From JBBKWG01 sp037968835 (GTDB lineage: Bacteria > Pseudomonadota > Alphaproteobacteria > Rhodobacterales > Rhodobacteraceae), in NCBI GenBank assembly GCA_037968835.1, contig JBBKWG010000166.1, forward strand, positions 1 to 5,824: 5,824 nt of DNA, read 5' to 3'. How positions within the stretch are numbered: the first letter of the stretch is position 1; each line of letters begins with the position of its first letter. Of the stretch, positions 1-5,627 are shown piece after piece. The translations under genes were made by a program, and so were the position numbers. The notes beneath the pieces are model-generated. The model ran no database searches. It had not been told where the DNA came from and saw nothing but the letters and a program-made list of their open reading frames with translations.

Positions 1-22
1 GTGGAGGCGAGGTCGCCTCCAC
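1..22. repeat. Perfect palindrome (hairpin) in the rpsJ leader
   Basis: The arms GTGGAGGCGA and TCGCCTCCAC are exact reverse complements separated by GG. In RNA this would most likely fold as a 9-bp stem closed by the tetraloop AGGU. It ends 23 bases before the rpsJ start. No T-run follows it, so it is not a classic intrinsic terminator for an upstream gene. It could be the last hairpin of an S10-operon leader, a factor-assisted terminator of the preceding gene, or a dispersed repeat. The element touches the window edge, so a longer structure may be cut off. Confidence 0.6.
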
Positions 23-45
23 CTCTCAACAAAAGGAATACGACA

Positions 46-360
46 ATGGCAGCCGCCAGTCAGAATATCCGCATCAGGCTCAAAGCCTTCGATTATCGCG
101 TCCTGGATGCCTCGACGCAGGAAATCGTCAACACCGCCAAGCGGACCGGCGCGCAAGTGCGCGGCCCGATCCCGATGCCGAACAAGATCGAGAAGTTCAC
201 GGTTCTGCGTGGTCCGCACATCGACAAGAAGTCGCGCGACCAGTTCGAGATCCGCACCCACAAGCGTCTTCTCGACATCGTGGACCCCACACCCCAGACC
301 GTGGACGCGCTGATGAAGCTCGACCTGGCTGCCGGTGTGGACGTCCAGATTTCGGTATAA
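46..360 (+). CDS. rpsJ: 30S ribosomal protein S10 (NusE)
   Basis: This gene encodes S10, a protein of the 30S head that also acts as NusE, binding NusB and NusG in antitermination complexes. The 104-residue product is about the usual length (E. coli 103). It shows the family pattern: the N-terminal strand IRIRLKAFDYRVLD (residues 8-21), the helix with QEIV..AKRTGA, and the extended loop (about 44-68) with PNKIEKFTVLRGPH and KKSRDQFEIRTHKR that reaches into the 30S subunit. The ATG at 46 is chosen because AAGGA (33-37) lies eight bases upstream and the following residues match family N-termini. The open frame continues to a GTG at position 1, but that stretch is the leader hairpin. It is the first gene of the operon, 15 bases ahead of rplC. 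The identification is secure. Confidence 0.98.
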   Translation: MAAASQNIRIRLKAFDYRVLDASTQEIVNTAKRTGAQVRGPIPMPNKIEKFTVLRGPHIDKKSRDQFEIRTHKRLLDIVDPTPQTVDALMKLDLAAGVDVQISV

Positions 361-375
361 GGGAGGGCACCTCAG

Positions 376-1251
376 ATGTTGCGCTCTGGCGTTATTGCAA
401 AAAAAGTCGGGATGACCCGGCTGTTCATGGAAGACGGGAAACAGATCCCGGTAACCGTCCTGCAACTGGACGGGCTTCAGGTCGTTGCCAACCGCACCGC
501 CGAAAAGGATGGCTATTCGGCCGTCCAGCTTGGCGCCGGAGCGGCCAAGGCCAAGCGGACGAGCCAGGCCATGCGCGGCCACTTCGCCGTGGCCAAGGTC
601 GAGCCGAAGCGAAAGATCGCGGAATTCCGGGTCGATCCGGAAAACCTGATCGACGTGGGCGAGGAAATCACCGCGAACCACTATTTCGAAGGCCAGTTCG
701 TCGATGTCTCGGGAACGAGCATCGGTAAAGGCTTTCAGGGTGCGATGAAGCGGTGGAACTTCTCTGGTCTGCGCGCCTCGCACGGCGTTTCGGTCAGCCA
801 CCGTTCGCACGGTTCGACCGGTCAGTGTCAGGATCCGGGTCGCGTGTTCAAGGGCAAGAAGATGGCCGGTCACATGGGTTCCGCCCGCGTGACCACGCAG
901 AATCTTCAGGTCGTTCGCACCGATGCCGACCGTGGCCTGATCATGGTCAAGGGCGCGGTTCCCGGCTCCAAGGGTGGCTGGGTGACGATCAAGGACGCGG
1001 TGAAAAAGCCTGTGCCCGAGAACGTGATCCTGCCCGCCGCGCTGAAATCTGCCGCCGCCGAAGCAGCCAAGGCAGCCGACGCAGCAGCAGCAGCAGCCGC
1101 CGCTGAAGCAGAAGCCGAAGCCACGCGTCTGGCCGAAGAGCAGGCCGCGCAGGAAGCAGCCTCGCTGAAGGCAGCCGAGGAAAATATCGCTGAAGAAAAG
1201 TCGGATACCGATAATTCGGATGCCGCGCCTGAGGGAGACGGAGACAAATGA
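376..1251 (+). CDS. rplC: 50S ribosomal protein L3 with a long Ala/Glu-rich C-terminal tail
   Basis: L3 is an early assembly protein of the 50S subunit; its extension reaches toward the peptidyl-transferase centre. Residues 1-220 form the normal L3 fold: the N-terminus RSGVIAKKVGMTRLF, then the KGFQGAMKRWNFSG and SHRSHGSTGQCQDPGRVFKGKKMAGHMG segments. Gln150 in the STGQ loop matches the glutamine methylated by PrmB in E. coli. E. coli L3 has 209 residues, but this protein has 291. Residues 221-291 are a low-complexity tail with an eight-alanine run (236-243), alternating Ala/Glu, and an acidic end (SDTDNSDAAPEGDGDK). The tail is probably helical and solvent-exposed, and its role is unknown. 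A strong GGGAGG (361-366) precedes the ATG. The stop overlaps the rplD start (ATGA), suggesting translational coupling. Function is secure; the exact role of the tail is open. Confidence 0.98.
   Translation: MLRSGVIAKKVGMTRLFMEDGKQIPVTVLQLDGLQVVANRTAEKDGYSAVQLGAGAAKAKRTSQAMRGHFAVAKVEPKRKIAEFRVDPENLIDVGEEITANHYFEGQFVDVSGTSIGKGFQGAMKRWNFSGLRASHGVSVSHRSHGSTGQCQDPGRVFKGKKMAGHMGSARVTTQNLQVVRTDADRGLIMVKGAVPGSKGGWVTIKDAVKKPVPENVILPAALKSAAAEAAKAADAAAAAAAAEAEAEATRLAEEQAAQEAASLKAAEENIAEEKSDTDNSDAAPEGDGDK
1081..1104 (+). repeat. GCN trinucleotide run in rplC encoding eight alanines
   Basis: Five tandem GCA triplets (1081-1095) are followed by GCC, GCC and GCT. All are in frame and encode Ala236-Ala243 of L3. 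Similar Ala codon clusters lie just upstream (GCCGCCGCC at 1051-1059). Such runs can slip in whole codons, changing tail length without breaking the frame. The start of rplD lies further downstream and would be unaffected by in-frame changes. Confidence 0.8.
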
Positions 1252-1868
1252 AACTCGACGTGATCAAACTGGACGGCAAGAAAGCCGGGTCGGTCGATCT
1301 TGGCGACGAGATCTTCGGGCTGGAGCCGCGCGCAGACATCCTGCACCGCGTCGTCCGCTGGCAGCGCAACAACGCGCAGCAGGGCACGCACAAGGTCAAG
1401 ACCCGGTCCGAGGTCAGCTATTCGACGAAGAAGATCTATCGTCAGAAAGGCACCGGCGGCGCTCGCCACGGCGCACGTTCTGCACCAATCTTCCGCGGCG
1501 GTGGTGTCTATAAAGGTCCGGTCCCGCGCAGCCACGGCCATGAATTGACAAAGAAGTTCCGCAAGTTGGGCCTTCGTCATGCTCTGTCGTCCAAGGCGGC
1601 GACGGGCAACCTGGTCATTCTGGATGCGGCCACTGCAAAAGACGCGAAAACCGGCGCCCTTGCCAAACAACTCAAGGACTTGGGCTGGAAGCGCGTTCTG
1701 ATCATCGACGGGGCAAGCCTGGACGAAAACTTCGTCACGGCCGCGCGCAACATCGACAGTGTCGATTTGCTGCCGTCGATGGGTGCGAACGTCTACGACA
1801 TCCTGAAAAGCGACACTCTGGTCATCACCAAGGCCGGTGTCGAAGCTCTGGAGGCTCGACTGAAATGA
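1248..1868 (+). CDS. rplD: 50S ribosomal protein L4
   Basis: L4 is an early 23S rRNA-binding protein. Its long loop lines the narrowest part of the exit tunnel together with L22. The 206-residue product matches the family (E. coli 201). The tunnel loop is visible at about residues 61-86, with KKIYRQKGTGGARHG followed by RSAPIFRGGG. The globular part includes GHELTKKFRKLGLRHALSSKA (97-117) and the C-terminal Rossmann-like segment with LIIDG, NVYDILKSDTLVIT. The ATG overlaps the rplC stop by four bases and has GGGAGACGGAG just upstream. In E. coli L4 also represses its own operon by acting on the S10 leader. Only 45 bases of leader are present here, so that mechanism cannot be judged for this organism. 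Confidence 0.98.
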   Translation: MKLDVIKLDGKKAGSVDLGDEIFGLEPRADILHRVVRWQRNNAQQGTHKVKTRSEVSYSTKKIYRQKGTGGARHGARSAPIFRGGGVYKGPVPRSHGHELTKKFRKLGLRHALSSKAATGNLVILDAATAKDAKTGALAKQLKDLGWKRVLIIDGASLDENFVTAARNIDSVDLLPSMGANVYDILKSDTLVITKAGVEALEARLK

Positions 1869-2161
1869 GCGCGAAGGCAGAACATTACGACGTGATCCGC
1901 AAGCCGATCATCACCGAGAAATCCACGATGGCGTCCGAATTCGGCGCGGTGGTCTTCGAAGTGGCGATGAGCGCCAACAAGCCGCAGATCAAAGAGGCCG
2001 TCGAAGGTCTTTTCGGTGTGAAGGTGAAGGCGGTCAACACGACCATCACCAAGGGTAAAACCAAGCGGTTCCGCGGTCAGCCCGGTCGGCGCAAGGACGT
2101 GAAGAAAGCCTACGTGACGCTCGAAGAGGGCAACACGATAGACGTCACCACCGGACTGTAG
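1865..2161 (+). CDS. rplW: 50S ribosomal protein L23
   Basis: L23 sits at the exit of the nascent-peptide tunnel and is the docking site for trigger factor and the signal recognition particle. The 98 residues fit the family length (E. coli 100). The N-terminus has the typical YDVIRKPIITEKS. Glu18 occupies the same position as the E. coli Glu18 that contacts trigger factor. The middle (KPQIKEAVEGLFGVKVKAVNT) and the basic rRNA-binding stretch KGKTKRF..QPGRRKDVKKAYVTL are also clear. The start overlaps the rplD stop by ATGA, with GGAG (1850-1853) eleven bases upstream, so coupling to rplD is likely. A 119-base gap with inverted repeats follows its TAG stop, separating it from rplB. Confidence 0.98.
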   Translation: MSAKAEHYDVIRKPIITEKSTMASEFGAVVFEVAMSANKPQIKEAVEGLFGVKVKAVNTTITKGKTKRFRGQPGRRKDVKKAYVTLEEGNTIDVTTGL

Positions 2162-2166
2162 AAAGT

Positions 2167-2226
2167 GGCGGGTCGAACCCCGCGCTGCAGTCTTGACACC
2201 AAGGGTAGGGCGGGGTTTACCCCGCC
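2167..2226. repeat. REPIN-like inverted pair of REP-type palindromes between rplW and rplB
   Basis: The right half has GTAG (2205-2208) directly followed by GGCGGGG-TTTA-CCCCGCC (2209-2226). A GTAG or GGAG tetranucleotide ahead of a GC-rich palindrome is the known signature of REP elements mobilised by RAYT transposases. The left half (2167-2188) reads GGCGGG-TCGAA-CCCCGC-GCTGC and resembles the reverse complement of the right half. The two halves can pair over their full length: 2167-2172 with 2221-2226 (6 bp) and 2177-2183 with 2210-2216 (7 bp), with a four-by-four internal loop. No T-run follows, so an intrinsic terminator is unlikely. That it belongs to a dispersed family is inference; only this copy is in the window. 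Confidence 0.6.
2193..2221 (+). promoter_or_regulatory. Possible internal promoter upstream of rplB
   Basis: A perfect -35 consensus TTGACA (2193-2198) is followed after exactly 17 bases by TTTACC (2216-2221), which matches the -10 consensus TATAAT at only three of six positions. It lies in the only large gap of the cluster and would place a transcript start about 50 bases before rplB. The very GC-rich spacer and overlap with the palindromic repeat argue for caution. Alphaproteobacterial promoters often have weak -10 elements, so it remains plausible. Confidence 0.3.
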
Positions 2227-2280
2227 ATTCCACAAGGAAACGGTCCAATCGGACCACTAAGCTAACGGAAGACAGAAAGC

Positions 2281-3123
2281 ATGGCACTCAAGTCGTACAA
2301 ACCGACGACGCCTGGCCAGCGAGGGCTGGTTCTGATCGACCGTTCGGAGCTTTGGAAAGGTCGCCCGGTCAAGGCCCTCACGGAAGGTTTGACCAAGAAC
2401 GGCGGACGGAACAACACCGGACGGATCACGATGCGCCGCAAGGGCGGCGGGGCGAAGCGTCTCTATCGCATCGTCGACTTCAAGCGCAACAAGCATGACG
2501 TCGACGCCACGGTTCTGCGGATCGAATACGACCCGAACCGGACCGCGTTCATCGCGCTGATCCAGTATCACGACGGCGAGCAGGCCTATATCCTGGCGCC
2601 GCAGCGTCTGGCTGTCGGCGACAAGGTCGTCTCGGGCGAGAAAGTCGACGTCAAGCCCGGCAACGCGATGCCGTTTCAGGGCATGCCGATCGGCACGATC
2701 ATCCACAACATCGAGATGAAGCCCGGCAAGGGCGGTCAGATCGCGCGCGCCGCGGGCACCTATGCCCAGTTCGTCGGTCGCGATGGCGGCTACGCCCAGA
2801 TCCGGCTGTCCTCGGGCGAGCTTCGCCTCGTGCGTCAGGAATGCATGGCAACGGTTGGCGCGGTCTCGAACCCCGACAACAGCAACCAGAACATCGGTAA
2901 AGCCGGTCGCAACCGCCACAAGGGCATCCGCCCGTCCGTGCGCGGTGTCGTGATGAACCCCGTCGACCACCCGCATGGTGGTGGCGAGGGCCGGACCTCG
3001 GGTGGTCGCCACCCGGTCAGCCCGTGGGGCAAGCCGACAAAGGGTGCCCGCACCCGCAACAAGAACAAGGCGTCGTCGAAACTTATTCTGCGTTCGCGTC
3101 ACGCCAAGAAGAAGGGCCGCTAA
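2281..3123 (+). CDS. rplB: 50S ribosomal protein L2
   Basis: L2 is a large, highly conserved 50S protein needed for subunit association and for peptidyl-transferase activity. The 280 residues fit the family (E. coli 273). The N-terminal part shows LKSYKPTTPGQR and GGRNNTGRITMRRKGGGAKR (41-60). The centre has IEYDPNRTAFIALI and the SH3-like barrel. The C-terminal signature NPVDHPHGGGEGR (226-238) contains Asp229 and His230, equivalent to Asp228/His229 of E. coli L2, which mutational work links to activity. The C-terminus is strongly basic, ending in RSRHAKKKGR. The ATG has GGAAG (2267-2271) nine bases upstream. Only one base separates its stop from the rpsS start. The 119-base gap before it may allow extra transcription or regulation at this point. 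Confidence 0.98.
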   Translation: MALKSYKPTTPGQRGLVLIDRSELWKGRPVKALTEGLTKNGGRNNTGRITMRRKGGGAKRLYRIVDFKRNKHDVDATVLRIEYDPNRTAFIALIQYHDGEQAYILAPQRLAVGDKVVSGEKVDVKPGNAMPFQGMPIGTIIHNIEMKPGKGGQIARAAGTYAQFVGRDGGYAQIRLSSGELRLVRQECMATVGAVSNPDNSNQNIGKAGRNRHKGIRPSVRGVVMNPVDHPHGGGEGRTSGGRHPVSPWGKPTKGARTRNKNKASSKLILRSRHAKKKGR

Positions 3124-3124
3124 G

Positions 3125-3403
3125 ATGGGTCGCTCAGTCTGGAAAGGTCCCTTCGTTGACAGCTATGTCTTGAAGAAGGCCGAAAAATCACGCGAGTCCG
3201 GTCGCAACGAGGTCATCAAGATCTGGTCGCGCCGCTCCACCATCCTGCCGCAGTTCGTGGGTCTGACCTTCGGGGTTTACAACGGCCAGAAGCACATACC
3301 GGTGAACGTGTCGGAAGATATGATCGGCCAGAAGTTCGGTGAGTATTCGCCGACGCGGACCTACTACGGTCACGCTGCCGACAAGAAAGCGAAAAGGAAG
3401 TAA
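3125..3403 (+). CDS. rpsS: 30S ribosomal protein S19
   Basis: S19 lies in the 30S head next to S13 and helps form bridges to the 50S subunit. The product has 92 residues, the same as E. coli S19. The family pattern runs along the whole length: MGRSVWKGPFVDSYVLKK at the N-terminus, IKIWSRRSTILPQFVGLTF in the centre, then VYNGQKHIPV..SEDMIGQKFGEYSPTR and a lysine-rich tail. The ATG starts one base after the rplB stop, and GAAGGG at the end of rplB serves as its ribosome binding site, so the two genes are probably coupled. A longer reading frame upstream overlaps rplB and does not encode family-like sequence, so the 3125 start is firm. Confidence 0.98.
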   Translation: MGRSVWKGPFVDSYVLKKAEKSRESGRNEVIKIWSRRSTILPQFVGLTFGVYNGQKHIPVNVSEDMIGQKFGEYSPTRTYYGHAADKKAKRK

Positions 3404-3406
3404 GCC

Positions 3407-3787
3407 ATGAGCAAGGAAAAGAATCCTCGCCGCGTGGCGGACAACGAGGCGATGGCGAAGACGCGCATGTTGCGCACGAGCCCTCAGAAACTGAACCTGG
3501 TGGCTGCGATGATCCGCGGCAAGAAAGTCGAAAAGGCCATGGCCGATCTGACTTTCTCGAAAAAGCGGATCTCGGACGACGTGAAGAAGTGCCTTCAGTC
3601 GGCCATCGCGAACGCCGAAAACAACCACAACCTTGATGTGGACGAGCTGGTCGTGGCGGAAGCCTACGTCGGCAAGAACCTGACGATGAAGCGCGGCAGA
3701 CCGCGTGCCCGTGGCCGTTTTGGCCGCATCATCAAACCGTTCTCGGAACTCACGATCAAAGTCCGCCAAGTTGAGGAGCAAGCCTGA
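3407..3787 (+). CDS. rplV: 50S ribosomal protein L22
   Basis: L22 spans the 50S subunit beside the exit tunnel; its beta-hairpin forms the constriction with L4. The product has 126 residues against 110 in E. coli. The extra residues are mostly an N-terminal extension, SKEKNPRRVADNEAMAK. The core begins at RMLRTSPQKLNLVAAMIRGKKVEKA, continues with the helix KKCLQSAIANAENNHN, and ends with the tunnel hairpin containing LTMKRGRPRARGRFGRI (about 94-110). An in-frame ATG at residue 16 could start a shorter form, but AAGGAAG (3394-3400) is well placed for 3407, and I recall the same extension in Rhodobacteraceae L22. The stop codon shares one base with the rpsC start (TGATG). Confidence 0.97.
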   Translation: MSKEKNPRRVADNEAMAKTRMLRTSPQKLNLVAAMIRGKKVEKAMADLTFSKKRISDDVKKCLQSAIANAENNHNLDVDELVVAEAYVGKNLTMKRGRPRARGRFGRIIKPFSELTIKVRQVEEQA

Positions 3788-4500
3788 TGGGTCACAAGGT
3801 CAATCCGATCGGCATGCGCCTCCAGGTCAACCGCACCTGGGACAGCCGCTGGTACGCCGACACCAAGGATTACGGAAATCTTCTGATGGAAGACATCAGG
3901 ATCCGGGAATTCATCAAGGAAGAGTGCAAGCAGGCCGGCGTTTCGAAGATCATCATCGAACGTCCGCACCGCAAGTGCCGCGTGACGATCCACACGGCCC
4001 GCCCCGGTGTCATCATCGGCAAGAAAGGCGCGGACATCGAAACCCTTCGCAAGAAGCTGGCCTCGATGACCGACAGCGAACTGCATCTCAACATCGTTGA
4101 GGTCAGAAAGCCCGAGCTTGACGCCGCGCTGGTCGCAGAATCGATCGCGCAGCAACTAGAGCGTCGCGTGTCGTTCCGTCGCGCCATGAAACGCGCGGTG
4201 CAAAACGCCATGCGCATGGGTTCGCTGGGTATCCGCGTCAACGTCGCCGGTCGTCTCGGCGGTGCTGAAATCGCGCGGACCGAATGGTATCGCGAAGGTC
4301 GGGTGCCGCTGCACACGCTGCGCGCCGACATCGACTATGCCCTCGCCGAAGCCAAGACGGCCTACGGTATCATCGGCATCAAGGTCTGGATCTTCAAAGG
4401 CGAAATCATGGAGCACGATCCTGCTGCCCGTGACCGTCGCCAGCAGGAGCTTCAGGACGGCCCGGCACCACGTGGCGCCGGTGGCGGACGCCGGAATTAA
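3787..4500 (+). CDS. rpsC: 30S ribosomal protein S3
   Basis: S3 lies at the mRNA entry channel of the 30S head and contributes to unwinding of structured mRNA. The 237 residues fit the family (E. coli 233). The N-terminus GHKVNPIGMRL is typical. The KH domain carries its GXXG loop as Gly78-Lys-Lys-Gly81 within PGVIIGKKGADIE. Arg131, Arg132 and Lys135 (FRRAMK) are present; these are the residues tied to helicase activity in E. coli. The C-terminal domain has GRLGGAEIARTEWYREGRVPLHTLRADIDY and IGIKVWIFKGE. The last 15 residues are a Gly/Arg/Pro-rich tail. GAGGA (3773-3777) lies nine bases upstream, inside the end of rplV, and the start overlaps the rplV stop by one base. Confidence 0.98.
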   Translation: MGHKVNPIGMRLQVNRTWDSRWYADTKDYGNLLMEDIRIREFIKEECKQAGVSKIIIERPHRKCRVTIHTARPGVIIGKKGADIETLRKKLASMTDSELHLNIVEVRKPELDAALVAESIAQQLERRVSFRRAMKRAVQNAMRMGSLGIRVNVAGRLGGAEIARTEWYREGRVPLHTLRADIDYALAEAKTAYGIIGIKVWIFKGEIMEHDPAARDRRQQELQDGPAPRGAGGGRRN

Positions 4501-4512
4501 GGAGCTGATAAG

Positions 4513-4926
4513 ATGCTGCAACCAAAGCGCACCAAATTCCGCAAGATGCACAAGGGTCGCATCCATGGCGAAGCCAAGGGTGGGTCGGATCTGAACTTCG
4601 GAACCTACGGTCTGAAAGCCGTCGAGCCCGAGCGTGTCACCGCACGTCAGATCGAAGCCGCACGTCGTGCCATGACGCGTCACATGAAACGTCAGGGCCG
4701 CGTCTGGATCCGTATCTTCCCGGATACCCCGGTCACCTCCAAACCCGTCGAAGTTCGGATGGGTAAAGGTAAAGGTTCCGTCGATTTCTGGGCCTGCAAA
4801 GTGAAGCCCGGCCGGATCATGTTCGAGATCGACGGCGTCACCGATGCCGTCGCCCGCGAAGCCCTGCGCCTAGCGGCGATGAAACTGCCGGTCAAGACAC
4901 GCACGATCCAACGCGAAGATTGGTAA
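4513..4926 (+). CDS. rplP: 50S ribosomal protein L16
   Basis: L16 is a late 50S assembly protein near the A site and the central protuberance. The product has 137 residues (E. coli 136) and reads like the family throughout: MLQPKRTKFRKMHKGR, then LTARQIEAARRAMTRHMKRQG as RVTARQ.., WIRIFPD.PVTSKP and VRMGKGKGSV. Arg82 in EVRMGKGKG aligns with E. coli Arg81, which is hydroxylated by the 2-oxoglutarate oxygenase YcfD. Whether it is modified here is not known. A strong AAGGAG (4499-4504) overlaps the rpsC stop codon, eight bases before the ATG. It is the last ribosomal gene in this window. The usual next gene, rpmC, is absent; a terminator and a minus-strand gene follow instead. Confidence 0.98.
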   Translation: MLQPKRTKFRKMHKGRIHGEAKGGSDLNFGTYGLKAVEPERVTARQIEAARRAMTRHMKRQGRVWIRIFPDTPVTSKPVEVRMGKGKGSVDFWACKVKPGRIMFEIDGVTDAVAREALRLAAMKLPVKTRTIQREDW

Positions 4927-4950
4927 ACCGATCCTCACGAGTGCGGCGTT

Positions 4951-4973
4951 GCAGGAAGATCAAGATTTCCTGC
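4951..4973. repeat. Hairpin downstream of rplP
   Basis: GCAGGAA (4951-4957) and TTCCTGC (4967-4973) are perfect inverted arms of 7 bp around a nine-base loop. No T-run follows. It lies 24 bases after the rplP stop and before the stronger terminator hairpin. It may stabilise the 3' end of the operon transcript against exonucleases. The role is inference. Confidence 0.4.
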
Positions 4974-4994
4974 GGCCCGGAGACGAGATAAGAA

Positions 4995-5022
4995 TACCCC
5001 CGTCGCTATCGCGGCGGGGGTA
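4995..5022. terminator. Strong hairpin terminator between convergent genes
   Basis: TACCCCCGTCGC (4995-5006) pairs with GCGGCGGGGGTA (5011-5022) in a 12-bp stem with one G-U pair and the tetraloop TATC. On the plus strand it is followed by AAATTATTG, only moderately U-rich. On the minus strand the stem is followed by TTCTTATC, also moderately U-rich. Its place between the end of rplP and the end of the minus-strand gene fits a bidirectional terminator. It is the likely 3' end of this part of the S10 operon. Confidence 0.7.
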
Positions 5023-5497
5023 AATTATTGAAACGTTGGCAAATTTCTTGCAAGAACACCTCAACCTTTATGACAATAGGGAGCAACGGTCTAAATCTAA
5101 AGTTCTCATTATGTGCGTAAACTTGTTCGCCCCAATCCTCAGCTTTCACTCCGCCAAACCAAGCAGACCATCCGGAAAGGTCTGAAGCCAAGATCTCTTG
5201 ACTGCTGGCGATCGTGACATTGGAGCGGTTTCTAACTGCGTGTTTCGTCGCATTTGACACTTCCAGAATGAATGCAAACTCTGGAGATTTTGGTCGAAGG
5301 TAGTTTTTCTTGAAGTCAATGTCGTCCTTGTCGTTTAAATACTGCTCATTATTGAAGTGATAAAAAATGTGGCTTGCAAAGCTGTCCAATGCCCAGACGG
5401 CACCATACGCTCGTTTTAAGCTTTTTCGTTCAGCTTCAAATTCTCTGACGAACGGTGAAACTATCTCATGATAGAAATCATCAATTTTAAGAAACAT
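5006..5497 (-). CDS. Hypothetical protein, AT-rich gene of unknown function
   Basis: I do not recognise this 163-residue protein. It has no signal peptide or obvious membrane segment. The first 55 residues look helical, with AERKSLKRAYGAVWALDSFASHIFYH. The centre has EFAFILEVSNATKHAVRNRSNVTI, with a conserved-looking Lys-His pair (85-86). Aromatic residues cluster in GWSAWFGGVKAEDWGEQVY (109-127), and a C-terminal helix follows. The layout recalls small uncharacterised bacterial proteins with a central KH..R stretch, but I can name no family. The ATG at 5497 is chosen because AGGGGA (5504-5509) lies six bases upstream; a GTG at 5539 lacks such a site. GC content is far below the neighbours (23 of 60 bases at 5281-5340), with many TTT, AAA and TTG codons. 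This suggests horizontal acquisition. Its stop codon falls in the terminator hairpin. Confidence 0.75.
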   Translation of the reverse strand: MFLKIDDFYHEIVSPFVREFEAERKSLKRAYGAVWALDSFASHIFYHFNNEQYLNDKDDIDFKKNYLRPKSPEFAFILEVSNATKHAVRNRSNVTIASSQEILASDLSGWSAWFGGVKAEDWGEQVYAHNENFRFRPLLPIVIKVEVFLQEICQRFNNLPPPR

Positions 5498-5627
5498 TCT
5501 GATTCCCCTAACATGCCTTGGTTCAGTCGCTCGACGCACTTCTCATTGGCGAGGCTCTCGCTCACACCGCACAATGGCGAAAGCGATCCTCTGTTCAAGG
5601 GGCTGTCCTTCCTTTAGATGCTCTCAA

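Noticed and set aside
1..360. Longer rpsJ starting from GTG at position 1
   Set aside because: The extra 15 residues come from the palindromic leader, have no family similarity, and the ATG at 46 has a well-spaced Shine-Dalgarno site.
1081..1104. GCA run considered as a CRISPR-like or phase-variable frameshift tract
   Set aside because: It is a trinucleotide repeat, so slippage keeps the reading frame, and there are no spacers; it can alter tail length but not switch the gene off.
1544..1549. TTGACA hexamer inside rplD
   Set aside because: It lies within a well-conserved coding segment and I see no matching -10 element at the right spacing.
906..1670. Long minus-strand open frame (254 codons) across rplC and rplD
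   Set aside because: It lies entirely opposite two certain ribosomal genes, its translation is Ala/Ser/Arg-rich low complexity, and it is explained by the GC-rich codon use of the real genes.
2242..2255. Small hairpin GGTCC-AATC-GGACC before rplB
   Set aside because: A 5-bp stem with a four-base loop is short enough to occur by chance. It lies near the rplB ribosome binding site but does not cover it.
2257..3102. Long minus-strand open frame (281 codons) opposite rplB
   Set aside because: It is the antisense shadow of L2. The product resembles no family I know and its length follows from the scarcity of stop codons in GC-rich antisense frames.
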